From the NCBI RefSeq assembly GCF_030406665.1, contig NZ_CP129121.1:1984001-2048000 (forward strand): a stretch of 64,000 bases of DNA, read 5' to 3'. The first letter of the stretch is position 1. The number at the start of each line of letters is the position of its first letter. A program made the translations under genes and the position numbers. The DNA is from Halomonas halophila. Its GTDB lineage: Bacteria > Pseudomonadota > Gammaproteobacteria > Pseudomonadales > Halomonadaceae. Positions 17,366-26,188 of the stretch are shown here, piece by piece. The notes under the pieces were generated by a model. It was not told where the DNA came from, did no database searches, and worked only from the letters and a program-made list of their open reading frames with translations.

Positions 17366-17710
17366 TCACGGCGTCTCCTCTCGATCCACCACCTTGACCT
17401 CCTGCAACGACACACCATGACGCAGGGCCTCTCGAACCCGTTCGTCATAGCTTTCCTTGGCCGACAGGCGATGGATCACCACGCGCCGCGGCAGGAACAT
17501 CAGCTCGACCAGCACCAGAGCACCCAGCAGCCCGACCCCGAGGAGCCACCACCCGGTCGGATCGAAGAAAAGCGCCAGACCATAGGTCATCACCGGCGTC
17601 AGCAACAGGCCGAACCAGAGCTGGTGCAATCCGAAGAAACGATTATGGCGAAGCATCTGTCGGCGGATCAGGCGAGCCGAACGCGCCACGGGAGTAGCCG
17701 TCATGGTCAT
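17366..17710 (-). CDS. Small two-helix membrane protein, unknown function
   Basis: The 114-residue protein has two membrane segments (about residues 28-48 and 55-73) flanked by basic regions (RLIRRQMLRHNR and LPRRVVIHR), then a charged cytoplasmic tail (KESYDERVREALRHG). It is convergent with dinB. The start could be the ATG at 17710 or the one two codons on. I do not recognise the family; homologs may be limited to relatives. Confidence 0.55.
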   Translation of the reverse strand: MTMTATPVARSARLIRRQMLRHNRFFGLHQLWFGLLLTPVMTYGLALFFDPTGWWLLGVGLLGALVLVELMFLPRRVVIHRLSAKESYDERVREALRHGVSLQEVKVVDREETP

Positions 17711-17911
17711 GGGAAGTCGTAGCCAGGCAGAAATCGCCTACCATTATGCCAAAACGGGCAGCGACGCATCGTCACATCACGTGGCAGGAACGACGCCTTA
17801 TCGGATTAAAGTTTCCATGCAAGAACATTTTGTTACGCCTGGAAACAATCGACGATGCCCGATAAGTCACAAGACGCTCGGGCGGTACTGCCACTCTCTC
17901 GGGGCGTGAGC

Positions 17912-17945
17912 GACCGGGCGCCGGCGATAGCTCCGGCGCCCGGTC
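17912..17945. terminator. Strong GC hairpin after purU
   Basis: GACCGGGCGCCGG and CCGGCGCCCGGTC form a perfect 13-bp stem around an 8-base loop, ending 3 bases before the purU stop. It lacks a T-tract, so it may stabilise the mRNA end or act with Rho. Confidence 0.55.
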
Positions 17946-17948
17946 GAT

Positions 17949-18803
17949 TCAGGCGAACACCACCGTCTTGTTGCCATGCACCAGCACGCGATCCTCGAGA
18001 TGCCAGCGCAGCCCTCGAGCCAGCACCGTCTTCTCGACGTCGCGGCCGAAGCGCACCAGGTCATTGGGCGTGTGGCAGTGACTGACTCGATGGATGTCCT
18101 GCTCGATGATCGGGCCGGCATCCAGCTCCTGAGTCACGTAGTGGCAGGTGGCACCGATCAGCTTTACGCCGCGCCGATAGGCCTGATGGTAGGGCTTGGC
18201 CCCGGCGAAGGACGGCAGGAAGCTGTGATGGATGTTGATCACCCGGCCGGCGTAGCGCTCGCAAAGGCTCGGCGGCAGGATCTGCATGTAGCGCGCCAAC
18301 ACGATGCTGTCGGCCCGACTCTCGTCGATCAGGCGCTGCACCTCGGCGAAGGCGACCGACTTGTCGGCAGGGTCGACCGGTACGTGGTGATAGGGAATGC
18401 CGTGCCACTCCACCAGCGAACGCATGTCCTCATGGTTCGAGATGACCGCGGCGATGTCGCAGTCCAGCTCGTTGGCGGTCCAGCGATAGAGCAGGTCCAC
18501 CAGGCAGTGGCTCTCGCGGGAGACCATCAGCACTACCCGCTGGCGTTGCTGGGTATCGGTCAGCGACCAGTCCATCTCGAATTCGTCGGCGATCGGCGCA
18601 AAGGCATCGCGCAGCGACTCGGCGGACATGCCGATGGAATCGGCGAGGATCACGTAGCGCATGAAGAAGCGCCCGGACTCCAGGTCGGAGTGCTGGCTGG
18701 CCTCGGTGATGGAACCGCCCTGCCCGGCTATGAAGCTGGAAACACGCGAGACGATCCCCAGATTGTCGGGGCAGGAAACCACGAGACGGTAATAGTGTGA
18801 CAT
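17949..18803 (-). CDS. purU: Formyltetrahydrofolate deformylase
   Basis: Hydrolyses 10-formyl-THF to THF and formate, balancing one-carbon pools. The 284-residue protein has an N-terminal ACT domain (LVVSCPDNLGIVSRVSSFIA) and a C-terminal formyltransferase-fold domain with INIHHSFLPSFAGAKPYHQA and GATCHYVTQELDAGPIIEQD, which hold the catalytic Asn-His-Asp set. I start at ATG 18803, matching the family length (about 280); the frame extends to 18842. It is divergent from the RNase J-like gene. Confidence 0.93.
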   Translation of the reverse strand: MSHYYRLVVSCPDNLGIVSRVSSFIAGQGGSITEASQHSDLESGRFFMRYVILADSIGMSAESLRDAFAPIADEFEMDWSLTDTQQRQRVVLMVSRESHCLVDLLYRWTANELDCDIAAVISNHEDMRSLVEWHGIPYHHVPVDPADKSVAFAEVQRLIDESRADSIVLARYMQILPPSLCERYAGRVINIHHSFLPSFAGAKPYHQAYRRGVKLIGATCHYVTQELDAGPIIEQDIHRVSHCHTPNDLVRFGRDVEKTVLARGLRWHLEDRVLVHGNKTVVFA

Positions 18804-18955
18804 CGAAAGACCGTAGTTTGGATGAATCGAACAATCCCCCATTGTAGCGAAATCCTGTCCGTCGAGTCAGACCTTCGTCACCTGACGAGGCGCGTTGTGA
18901 CGCCGCGCCACCATCCCGTATAGTGATCGTCACATTTTCCGTCGACGTTCCCTTG

Positions 18956-20638
18956 ATGCCACAACCCCGCGTCCAGATCCGCCCCCGCCGCCGCCCGCCC
19001 CTGCATTTCCTGCCGCTGGGTGGCTGCGGCGAGATCGGCATGAATCTCAATCTCTACGGATACGCAGAGAAGGAGCACGAGGACCGCTGGATCGCCGTGG
19101 ACTGTGGCATGATGATCCGCCAGGACCTGCCGGACAGCCCGCTGCAGGTGCCGGACCTTGCCACCCTGGACACCCTGGGCATCGCCCCCGAAGCGCTGAT
19201 CATCACTCACGGGCACGAGGACCATATCGGTGCGGCGGCCTGGCTGTGGCCGCAATGGGGTTGCCCGATCCACGCCACGCCGCTGGCCGCGGGGCTGCTG
19301 CGCGCCAAGTTCGCCGAGCGCGGCCTGTCGCAGTCGGCGATTCACGTCATCGAGCCCGGCGAGGCGTTGAGCGTCGGCCCCTTCGGCCTGCGCTACCTGC
19401 CACTGACCCACTCGATTCCCGAAAGCTGCGCCCTGCTGATCACCGCGGGCTCGCATCGTGTGCTGCATACCGGCGACTGGAAGCTCGATCCCGAACCGCT
19501 GATCGGCCCCGCCGTCGAGGCCGAACTGTACCGCGCCCTGGCGCCGGTCGACCTGGTGGTGGGCGACTCCACCAATGCGCCGTTACCCGGCCACTCCCGC
19601 AGCGAGGGTGAGGTCGCCGATGCCCTGGCTCAGGCCATCGAAGGCTGCCGGGGACGCGTGGTGGTCAGCTGCTTCGCCAGCAATCTGGCCCGGGTGCTGG
19701 CCATCGGTCGCGCCGCCGCGCGCTGTGGTAGGCGTGTCGCACTGATGGGGCGCTCCATGGAACGCATGGTCGGCGTGGCGCGTGGTCTCGGCTATCTGGA
19801 TGACATGCCACCGCTGGTGCCGATTTCCGACATGGGCTACCTGCCCCCCGAGGAGGTACTGGTGATCGCCACCGGCAGCCAGGGCGAGCCCCGCGCGGCA
19901 CTGTCGCGCCTGGCCCGCGGTCGACACCCACACGTCGAGCTGGAAGCCGGCGACAGCGTGATCTTCTCCTCCAAGGCGATTCCCGGTAACGAACGCCTGA
20001 TCGAGCGTCTCAAGCGCGGCCTGAGACATCTCGGCGTGTCGCTGCTCGACGAGAGCAACCACGCGGAGCTGCATGCCTCCGGCCACCCGGCCCAGGATGA
20101 ACTGACCACCTTCTACGGCTGGACGCGCCCCCGCCATCTGCTGCCGGTGCACGGTGAACCCCGCCACCAGCAGGCCCACCAGAGCCTGGCGCAGTCGCTC
20201 GGCATCGCGGCGCCGCTGATCCCGCGCAACGGCGACATGATTCGCCTGGACGGCGAGGGCCTCCACCTGGAGACTCGCCATGCCCAGACGCCGCGCATCA
20301 TCCATCAGGACGAGGTCGCCCGACTGCCCGGCCTCGGCGGCGGAGAGGCCCGGCATGGCCAGGGCCAGCTGCACCTGGCGCTCACGGTGATGGCCACCGA
20401 ACAGGGCTGGACCCGCATCGGACGCCTGCTGCTCGATGCCAGCGAGACGAGCCCGCTGGACGAAGACGCCTTCATCGACTGGCTCGACGATTGCCTGGAC
20501 GACATCCAGGTGGAATCCCTGGCCGACCTGCGCCTCGCCCTGCGGCCACGCATGCTCGCCTGGTTCGGCGACCACCTGCGCCGAATGCCCGAGATCCATC
20601 TGCAGATACTCGCGGCCGAAGCGGAAGTGTCGGGCTGA
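18956..20638 (+). CDS. RNase J-like MBL/beta-CASP ribonuclease
   Basis: The 560-residue protein has the RNase J layout: LGGCGEIGMN at the start, the dizinc motif ITHGHEDHIGA, HTGDWKLDPEP, VGDSTNA, the beta-CASP block (VVVSCFASNLARVL, ATGSQGEPRAALSRLARG, FSSKAIPGNE) and HLLPVHGEPRHQQAH, with a helical C-terminal region. RNase J enzymes are 5'-3' exonucleases and endonucleases; E. coli lacks them, but some gammaproteobacteria have a copy. I start at ATG 18956; an upstream GTG at 18923 is also in frame. No strong ribosome site is seen. Confidence 0.85.
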   Translation: MPQPRVQIRPRRRPPLHFLPLGGCGEIGMNLNLYGYAEKEHEDRWIAVDCGMMIRQDLPDSPLQVPDLATLDTLGIAPEALIITHGHEDHIGAAAWLWPQWGCPIHATPLAAGLLRAKFAERGLSQSAIHVIEPGEALSVGPFGLRYLPLTHSIPESCALLITAGSHRVLHTGDWKLDPEPLIGPAVEAELYRALAPVDLVVGDSTNAPLPGHSRSEGEVADALAQAIEGCRGRVVVSCFASNLARVLAIGRAAARCGRRVALMGRSMERMVGVARGLGYLDDMPPLVPISDMGYLPPEEVLVIATGSQGEPRAALSRLARGRHPHVELEAGDSVIFSSKAIPGNERLIERLKRGLRHLGVSLLDESNHAELHASGHPAQDELTTFYGWTRPRHLLPVHGEPRHQQAHQSLAQSLGIAAPLIPRNGDMIRLDGEGLHLETRHAQTPRIIHQDEVARLPGLGGGEARHGQGQLHLALTVMATEQGWTRIGRLLLDASETSPLDEDAFIDWLDDCLDDIQVESLADLRLALRPRMLAWFGDHLRRMPEIHLQILAAEAEVSG

Positions 20639-20695
20639 GACTTTGCGGCCGGCAGATACCGGAGCCCGCTCCCAAGATAGATTCGCCACAAAAGA

Positions 20696-20728
20696 AAAAC
20701 CCCGAAGGCCAAACCTTCGGGGTTTTCT
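20696..20728. terminator. Bidirectional rho-independent terminator
   Basis: AAACCCCGAAGG pairs with CCTTCGGGGTTT around a 5-base loop, with A- and T-runs on either side. It serves both the RNase J-like gene (+) and the H-NS-like gene (-). Confidence 0.85.
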
Positions 20729-20746
20729 TGTCACTCAGCGCTGAAT

Positions 20747-21040
20747 TTACGCCTTGTCGGCGGCCTTCTTCGGCGGACGGCCGCGTTTGCGCTGGGGCTG
20801 TTCCGGCACGAGATCCTCGACGGAAAGGCCCGCCTCGTTGATCTGCTCACGGATTTCGGCGAGCTTGCGAGCCTTTTCGGCTTCCTCTTCCTGGCGCTGA
20901 CGCTCCTCGTCATTCTTCTGTTCGATGACTTCACCAATCACTTCGGCCAGCTTATGGAGTTGCTCCATGCTGAGTTGGCGGGCCGCCGCACGGGCCACGT
21001 TCTTGTTGCGCGCGATACGCTCCAGGGTCTGCTCGGACAT
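20747..21040 (-). CDS. H-NS-family-like nucleoid protein with AT-hook-type tail
   Basis: The 97-residue protein has an N-terminal helical segment (MSEQTLERIARNKNVARAAA), a long charged coiled-coil (about residues 30-65, EEAEKARKLAEIREQI) and GLSVEDL, like H-NS oligomerisation regions. It then ends in RKRGRPPKKAADKA. The GRP core resembles an AT-hook minor-groove binder and replaces the usual folded H-NS DNA-binding domain. The start ATG 21040 is fixed by GGAGGGGG upstream. A good promoter lies at 21096-21123. It probably binds DNA as an oligomer; target genes are unknown. The window also codes an unrelated MvaT-type silencer. Confidence 0.7.
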   Translation of the reverse strand: MSEQTLERIARNKNVARAAARQLSMEQLHKLAEVIGEVIEQKNDEERQRQEEEAEKARKLAEIREQINEAGLSVEDLVPEQPQRKRGRPPKKAADKA

Positions 21041-21095
21041 TGCCCCCTCCAGGACGCAGGTTGATGGTGGGCCACATTCGGCCGATACCATTAAA

Positions 21096-21123
21096 AGTAT
21101 ATGCTCAACAGCGTTTTTGGCAA
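21096..21123 (-). promoter_or_regulatory. Sigma-70 type promoter of the H-NS-like gene
   Basis: On the minus strand TTGCCA and TATACT are separated by 16 bases and lie about 55 bases upstream of the ATG. Confidence 0.6.
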
Positions 21124-21272
21124 GAAAAGCCGAGGGCCGGTGCTCGGGAATAGTCGCCGGGAAAGTAGACGAAACCGTGAACCGCGAAGAGAAAAAAGCA
21201 AGGGGATTAGCAAGCAGGAAAACGGCACCGGGGCAATAGACGATTCTCCGGCCCGGCGCCGAAAGGCAATGA

Positions 21273-22265
21273 CTAGCCGCCGGTCATGTTCATGAAGCGC
21301 ACCACCTGCACATCGCCATCGGTGGTGAAATGATGGCGCTCGGGCTTGAGCGGCATGGCCGCCACGATGGCGGCCTTGAGGGCCTCGATATCGCCGGGAT
21401 GGCGGCGTACCACGGCCCGCAGGTCCACCGAATGCTCGTTGCCGAGACACAGCAGCAGCCGGCCTTCCGCGGTGACGCGAACCCGATTGCAGCTGGAGCA
21501 GAAGTTGTGGCTGTGCGGCGAGATGAAGCCCACCCGAGTATCGCTGTCGGGCATGCGGAAGTAGCGCGACGGCCCGAGCGTCGACTCGGTGGTCGGCAGC
21601 AGCGTATGGCGTGTCTCGACCAGCGCCTGCACTTCGTCGCTGGAGCAGAAGGTCTCCTCGCGCCCATGGTCCGAGACCTCGCCCAGCGGCATCTCCTCGA
21701 TGAAGCTGATATCGAGCCCCTCACGGCGCGCGAAGTCCACCAGATCGATGACCTCGTCGTCGTTGCGGCCCCTGAGGATGACCGCATTGAGCTTGATCCG
21801 CTCGAAGCCGGCCGCCTTGGCGGCGCGGATGCCGTCGATGACTCGTTGCAGATCGCCGGTGCGCGTCAGCCGCCGGAAACGCTCGGGGTCCAGGGAGTCG
21901 ATGCTGATGTTGAGCCGCTCGAGGCCGCCCTCGCGCAGGCGACGGGCATACTTGGGCAGGCTCGCACCGTTGGTGGTCATGGCGAAGTCCTTGAGCCCCG
22001 GCAGTGCACCGATGTCCTCCACCAGACGGTCGATGTCGCGCCTGACCAGCGGCTCGCCGCCGGTCAGGCGAACCTTTTCCACCCCGAGCTCGGTGAAAGC
22101 CCGGGCCACCAGCGTCAGCTCTTCGAGGGTCAGCACCTGGGCTCGCGGCAGGAAGGTCATCTCCTCGCTCATGCAATAGACGCAGCGAAAATCGCAGCGA
22201 TCGGTGACCGAGATGCGCACGTAGCGCACGCGTCTACCGAAGTCGTCGATGAGCTCATCGGTCAT
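21273..22265 (-). CDS. moaA: GTP 3',8-cyclase (radical SAM)
   Basis: First step of molybdenum-cofactor synthesis: converts GTP to 3',8-cyclo-GTP. The 330-residue protein has the radical-SAM cluster motif CDFRCVYC, LTGGEPLVRRDI, a C-terminal second 4Fe-4S site (CSSCNRVRVTAEGRLLLC) and the conserved Gly-Gly C-terminus (MNMTGG). Its ATG overlaps the moaE stop, so it is the last gene of the mobA-mobB-moeA-moaCD-moaE-moaA operon. Confidence 0.96.
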   Translation of the reverse strand: MTDELIDDFGRRVRYVRISVTDRCDFRCVYCMSEEMTFLPRAQVLTLEELTLVARAFTELGVEKVRLTGGEPLVRRDIDRLVEDIGALPGLKDFAMTTNGASLPKYARRLREGGLERLNISIDSLDPERFRRLTRTGDLQRVIDGIRAAKAAGFERIKLNAVILRGRNDDEVIDLVDFARREGLDISFIEEMPLGEVSDHGREETFCSSDEVQALVETRHTLLPTTESTLGPSRYFRMPDSDTRVGFISPHSHNFCSSCNRVRVTAEGRLLLCLGNEHSVDLRAVVRRHPGDIEALKAAIVAAMPLKPERHHFTTDGDVQVVRFMNMTGG

Positions 22266-22723
22266 GATGACACCTCCCAGCGCTTGGCATCGCGATGATC
22301 GGTCTGGCGCTCGGCCACCCAGTAGTCACCGCTGGCGGTGTGCTCCTTCTTCCAGAAGGGAGCACGGGTCTTGAGATAATCCATGATGAAATCGCAAGCC
22401 TCGAAGGCCGCCCGCCGATGGGCGCTGGCGACCACCACCAGCACGATGGGATCCCCGGGCCCAAGACGGCCGACACGATGAATGACCCGCATGCCCTGCA
22501 GGGGCCAGCGAGATTCGGCCTCGTCGACGATCGCCTCGAGGGCCGCTTCGGTCATGCCCGGATAATGCTCCAGGCTCAGTGCCTGCACGTCCGGGCGTTC
22601 GTTGAAGTCACGCACCAGGCCGGTAAAGGCGACCACGGCGCCGATATCGGTGCGCGTCTCGATCAACCGGCGCTGTTCCTCGCCGGCGTCGAAGGCCTGT
22701 TGTTGTACTCGCACACGTGACAT
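22262..22723 (-). CDS. moaE: Molybdopterin synthase catalytic subunit
   Basis: Transfers sulfur from the MoaD C-terminus onto cyclic pyranopterin monophosphate. The 153-residue protein has GAVVAFTGLVRDFNERPDVQ, SLEHYPGMTEAAL, HRVGRLGPGDPIVLVVVASA and the active-site lysines in PFWKKEHTASGDYWV. I start at ATG 22723, two bases after the MoaC-MoaD stop; the longer open frame upstream overlaps the neighbour and is not coding. The 3' end overlaps the moaA start. Confidence 0.95.
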   Translation of the reverse strand: MSRVRVQQQAFDAGEEQRRLIETRTDIGAVVAFTGLVRDFNERPDVQALSLEHYPGMTEAALEAIVDEAESRWPLQGMRVIHRVGRLGPGDPIVLVVVASAHRRAAFEACDFIMDYLKTRAPFWKKEHTASGDYWVAERQTDHRDAKRWEVSS

Positions 22724-22725
22724 GG

Positions 22726-23535
22726 TCAGCCTCCGGTCACCGGGGGAAAGAAGGCCACTTCGTCCTCGGCGGTCAGCGGCGTCGCATTGCCCGCCATGAC
22801 CTGATTCACGGCGCACAGCACGCGCCCTTCCTCGAGGCCGGCGAAGCGTTTGTCCATGGCCTTGAGGGCGGCCTTGAGCCCGCCCACGTCGGCTCGTTCG
22901 AGCGCGTCGAAGGGCAGCGACACCTCGCCGACGCCCAGTCGTTCGCGAAGTTCGGCCAGGCACTTGACCAGGATACAGGGCTCGCCGGCGGCGCAGCGCG
23001 CGCCCAGCGAGACCTCACCGGCCTCGCCCTCCCCGGTCACGATGGGCACCTCGTCGGCCTCGGCCTCTCGGGCGTAATCACCGGACTTGCCGCCGGTCTT
23101 GGCCTCCAGTCGGATCTCGCCGATCTCCATCGTCTTGTCCACCGCCTTGCACATATCGTAGAGGGTCAGGCAGGCCACGGACACGGCGGTCAGCGCCTCC
23201 ATCTCGACGCCGGTACGACCGTTGAGCCGGCAAGTGGCGGAAACGTGGACGCTGGCATTGGCCTCGTCGAGTTCGAAGTCCACGCTCACCTTGGACAGCG
23301 CCAGCGAATGGCACAGCGGTATCAGCTCGTGGGTGCGCTTGGCGGCCTGGATGCCGGCGATACGCGCCGTGGCCAGCACGTCGCCCTTGGGCAGGTCGCC
23401 ATCGGCCAGCAGCGCCAGGGTCTCGGGACGCATGCGGATCGTCCCGGAGGCACGCGCCTCGCGACGGCTCTCGGCCTTGTCGCCGACATCGACCATGTGG
23501 GCTTCGCCGCGGGCGTTGAGGTGAGTCAGGCTCAT
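22726..23535 (-). CDS. MoaC-MoaD fusion: cyclic pyranopterin phosphate synthase plus sulfur carrier
   Basis: The 269-residue protein joins two pathway proteins normally made separately. Residues 1 to about 160 are MoaC: LNARGEAHMVDVGDK, the KGDVLATARIAGIQAAK stretch, THELIPLCHSL and the active-site DMCKAVDK. A 25-residue acidic linker follows. Residues about 186-269 are MoaD: ILVKCLAELRERLG, then AVNQVMAGNATPLTAEDEVA and the thiocarboxylate C-terminus FFPPVTGG. No frameshift or internal stop separates the parts. MoaC makes cPMP, MoaD carries sulfur to it with MoaE, encoded next. A fused MoaD would need its C-terminus free, which it is. Confidence 0.93.
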   Translation of the reverse strand: MSLTHLNARGEAHMVDVGDKAESRREARASGTIRMRPETLALLADGDLPKGDVLATARIAGIQAAKRTHELIPLCHSLALSKVSVDFELDEANASVHVSATCRLNGRTGVEMEALTAVSVACLTLYDMCKAVDKTMEIGEIRLEAKTGGKSGDYAREAEADEVPIVTGEGEAGEVSLGARCAAGEPCILVKCLAELRERLGVGEVSLPFDALERADVGGLKAALKAMDKRFAGLEEGRVLCAVNQVMAGNATPLTAEDEVAFFPPVTGG

Positions 23536-23545
23536 GAAGGGCGCC

Positions 23546-24796
23546 TCATGTCAGTCGGAAAAGGGGTTGGATGACCACCGGCTCGCCGGGCTCGACCGCG
23601 GCGCGGGCCGCGTCGATCTCGATCAGGCAGTCGGCGGCCACCATGGAAGACAGGATACCGGAGCCCTGGGCACCGGTGGGCCGCACCCAGCGCCGCCCCT
23701 CGGCGTCGCTGCGGCAGGTGGCACGCAGGAAGTCGGTGCGACCGACGCGGCCTGTCAGCGCGACCTCGGCCAGGGCGGTGTCGCGCCGGGGGGCGAGATC
23801 GTGACGCCCCTGCAGCCGCTTCAGCAGCGGCGCCACGAACTGCAGGCAGGTGACCATCGCCGCCACCGGATTGCCGGGCAGCCCGATGAACGGCACCTCG
23901 CGCTCGCCGAGCGTGCCGCAGGCCAGCGGCCGGCCGGGGCGAAGGGCGATGCGCCAGAAGGCCAGCCGACCGACCGACTCCAGCGCCTGGCGCGTGTAGT
24001 CGGCCTGCCCTGCCGACACGCCGCCGCTGGTCAGCACCAGGTCGGCGTGGCGGGCGGCGCCGTCGAGGGACGCGACCAGGGCGTCGCGATCGTCGGCCAG
24101 GATGCCCAGGTCGATGACCTCGGCACCGTGTTCCGTCAGCAGGCCGGCCAGCGAGAAACGATTGGCATCATGGATGCCGGCCGCGGGCAGCGGCTCGCCC
24201 GGGGCGGTGACCTCGTCGCCGGTGGAGAAGATCGCCACCCGTGGCCGACGATGAACGGCCGCCTCGGCGAATCCCAGCGAGGCCAGCAGGCCCAGTTCGG
24301 CCGCCCCCAACCGGGTACCGGCGGCCAGCGCCCGCTGGCCGCGGGCGATATCCTCGCCGGCCTGGCGCACGTTCTGGCCCAGGCGAACGGTCTCGGGGCG
24401 CTCGACCTCGACGGCATCGCCGTACGCGTTCAGCTGTTCGCCCATGATCACGGTATCGGCGCCCGGCGGTAGCGGTGCCCCGGTGGTGATGGTCACGCAT
24501 TCCCCGGGACCAAGCGGCGTCTCGCGCCGGCGCCCCGCCAGCACCTCGCCGACCCGATGCCAGCGCGACGGCCCCTCGCCGGATGTCCACGCCAGGGCGA
24601 TACCGTCCATGGCGGCATTGGTGTTCTGGGGCACGTCGATGGGAGAGTCCAGCGCGACGGCCAGCACCCGGCCATGCAGGGCACCGAGGGACACCGATTC
24701 GGCGGGCAGCGGGCCGGACACCAGGCCCAGCAGGGCCTCTCGAGCCTCGTCCGGCGACAGGGTCCGTTCGTCGAGGTCGAAACAGGACAGCGTCAT
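23546..24796 (-). CDS. moeA: Molybdopterin molybdotransferase
   Basis: Inserts molybdate into adenylylated molybdopterin. The 416-residue protein has the MoeA N-terminal domain with NTNAAMDGIAL and TITTGAPLPPGADTVIMGE, and the MoCF domain with RPRVAIFSTGDEVTAPGE, LTSGGVSAG and IALRPGRPLACG, then a small C-terminal beta domain. The start overlaps the mobB stop (ATGA), and the moaC-moaD gene follows 10 bases on. Confidence 0.95.
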   Translation of the reverse strand: MTLSCFDLDERTLSPDEAREALLGLVSGPLPAESVSLGALHGRVLAVALDSPIDVPQNTNAAMDGIALAWTSGEGPSRWHRVGEVLAGRRRETPLGPGECVTITTGAPLPPGADTVIMGEQLNAYGDAVEVERPETVRLGQNVRQAGEDIARGQRALAAGTRLGAAELGLLASLGFAEAAVHRRPRVAIFSTGDEVTAPGEPLPAAGIHDANRFSLAGLLTEHGAEVIDLGILADDRDALVASLDGAARHADLVLTSGGVSAGQADYTRQALESVGRLAFWRIALRPGRPLACGTLGEREVPFIGLPGNPVAAMVTCLQFVAPLLKRLQGRHDLAPRRDTALAEVALTGRVGRTDFLRATCRSDAEGRRWVRPTGAQGSGILSSMVAADCLIEIDAARAAVEPGEPVVIQPLFRLT

Positions 24797-25380
24797 GATG
24801 CCGTGCCCTCGCCTCGCGGGCCACGCCGACCGGCCCAGCGCGTGGGCCAGTCGGCGACCCAGTCGGCAAGGCCGTCGAGATCGTTCAGGTCCAGCCGCTC
24901 GACGTCGTCGGGCAACTCAGGCGCCCCGTCGCTGGCCACCGCCACGATCCAGCCGTCCCCGGCCGCGCGCAACGGCTTGCCCACCGCCTCGCGGTAGAGC
25001 TCGAGCTTGGGCAACGGCCAGGCCTTGAAGCCTTCCACCAGCACCAGGTCCGGCCGCTGGGGGCGCACCATCTCGATCAGCTCGGCGAGATCGGCCTCTT
25101 CGCGATCGGGGGTCTCCATCATCAGCGCGACCCGGGCGCGGGACGCCACCAGGATGGGCTCGGCGCCGGCCTGGCGCAGGCGATGGCTGTCCTTGCCCGG
25201 CTGGTCCACGTCGAAGGCATGATGGGCGTGCTTGATCACCGCCACGCGCAGGCCGCGCTGGCGCAGCGCGGGCAGCAGTCGCTCCAGCAGGGTCGTCTTG
25301 CCGGTGCCGCTCCAGGCGGCGATGCCCAGCAGCGGCAGGTCGGCCTCCAGGGGTACGGCCCCGATGGGTATATCGCTCAT
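24793..25380 (-). CDS. mobB: Molybdopterin-guanine dinucleotide biosynthesis adaptor (GTPase)
   Basis: The 195-residue P-loop protein has LLGIAAWSGTGKTTLLERLL (Walker A), VAVIKHAHHAFDVDQPGKDS, ETPDREEADL and DLVLVEGFKAW, the MobB signature set. It binds GTP and helps MobA form the dinucleotide cofactor. It overlaps mobA by four bases upstream and moeA by four bases downstream, so translation of the three is coupled. Confidence 0.93.
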   Translation of the reverse strand: MSDIPIGAVPLEADLPLLGIAAWSGTGKTTLLERLLPALRQRGLRVAVIKHAHHAFDVDQPGKDSHRLRQAGAEPILVASRARVALMMETPDREEADLAELIEMVRPQRPDLVLVEGFKAWPLPKLELYREAVGKPLRAAGDGWIVAVASDGAPELPDDVERLDLNDLDGLADWVADWPTRWAGRRGPRGEGTAS

Positions 25381-25979
25381 GGGCGCGGCGTCTCCCTGCG
25401 GCGCCTTTCCATGCGCCGCTTGTCATCCAGGGTATTGAGGTTGGCGAAGGCGTCGGCACGGTCCGACAGGTCGACGGCGCACCAGGCATGGCGAGCGAAC
25501 CAGCGCTCCACCTTGCGCTCGCCGACGGCGAGGGCCTCGCCCAGGTCGTCGACCAGGTCGCGTCGGATCAGCGCCACGACCGGATGCAGCCGCTCGCCGT
25601 CGTGGGCCACGGCGATATCGGCGTCGCCTCGGCCCGCGATGAGCCGCGCCACCAGATCGTCCGGCAGCGCCGGGCAATCGCAGGGCACCACCACCACCCA
25701 GTCGGTGGCAGCCGCCCGCAGCCCGCTGTAGAGGCCCATCAGCGGGCCCATGTATCCCGCCTCGACGTCGGCGACGACCCGATCGGCCCACCGGGCGTAG
25801 GCCTCGGGATGGCGGTTGGCGCTGATCAGGAGCTCCGCCACGCGCCCGACCAGCGGCGCGACGGCATGGGCGATCAGGGGGCGACCCGCGAAGGCCTCGA
25901 GGCCCTTGTCGCATCCCCCCATGCGACGCCCCTGCCCGCCGGCCAGTACCAGGCCGGTGAGCGCATCACGATCGATCAC
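25377..25979 (-). CDS. mobA: Molybdenum cofactor guanylyltransferase
   Basis: Adds GMP to molybdopterin to make MGD, the cofactor form of DMSO-reductase-family enzymes. The 200-residue protein has the nucleotidyltransferase loop LAGGQGRRMGGCDKGL, PLIAHAVAPL, a VVVVPCDCPALP metal site and the NLNT motif near the end. I choose GTG at 25979 because GGAG sits 7 bases upstream and the length matches MobA (about 195); the frame is open to 26051. It is the first gene of the six-gene operon, whose promoter must lie in 25980-26188. Confidence 0.9.
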   Translation of the reverse strand: MIDRDALTGLVLAGGQGRRMGGCDKGLEAFAGRPLIAHAVAPLVGRVAELLISANRHPEAYARWADRVVADVEAGYMGPLMGLYSGLRAAATDWVVVVPCDCPALPDDLVARLIAGRGDADIAVAHDGERLHPVVALIRRDLVDDLGEALAVGERKVERWFARHAWCAVDLSDRADAFANLNTLDDKRRMERRRRETPRP

Positions 25980-26188
25980 GAACAGGCTCCGTCCAGACGT
26001 TCTGCATATCGCGTCATGATGCCTCAGCGTCGCGGCGGGTGCCATGACCATAGGGTCAACTTGCGTTCCGAAACCGACCCGTGGGGGAATGCCGACTTAT
26101 CGCCGGCACGGGGAGAGGGTATCATTCGTCAATTATTTTCCACGCCCCAACCAGCAACAGGATCGCGGCCCGGCCGCGAAAGACCACG

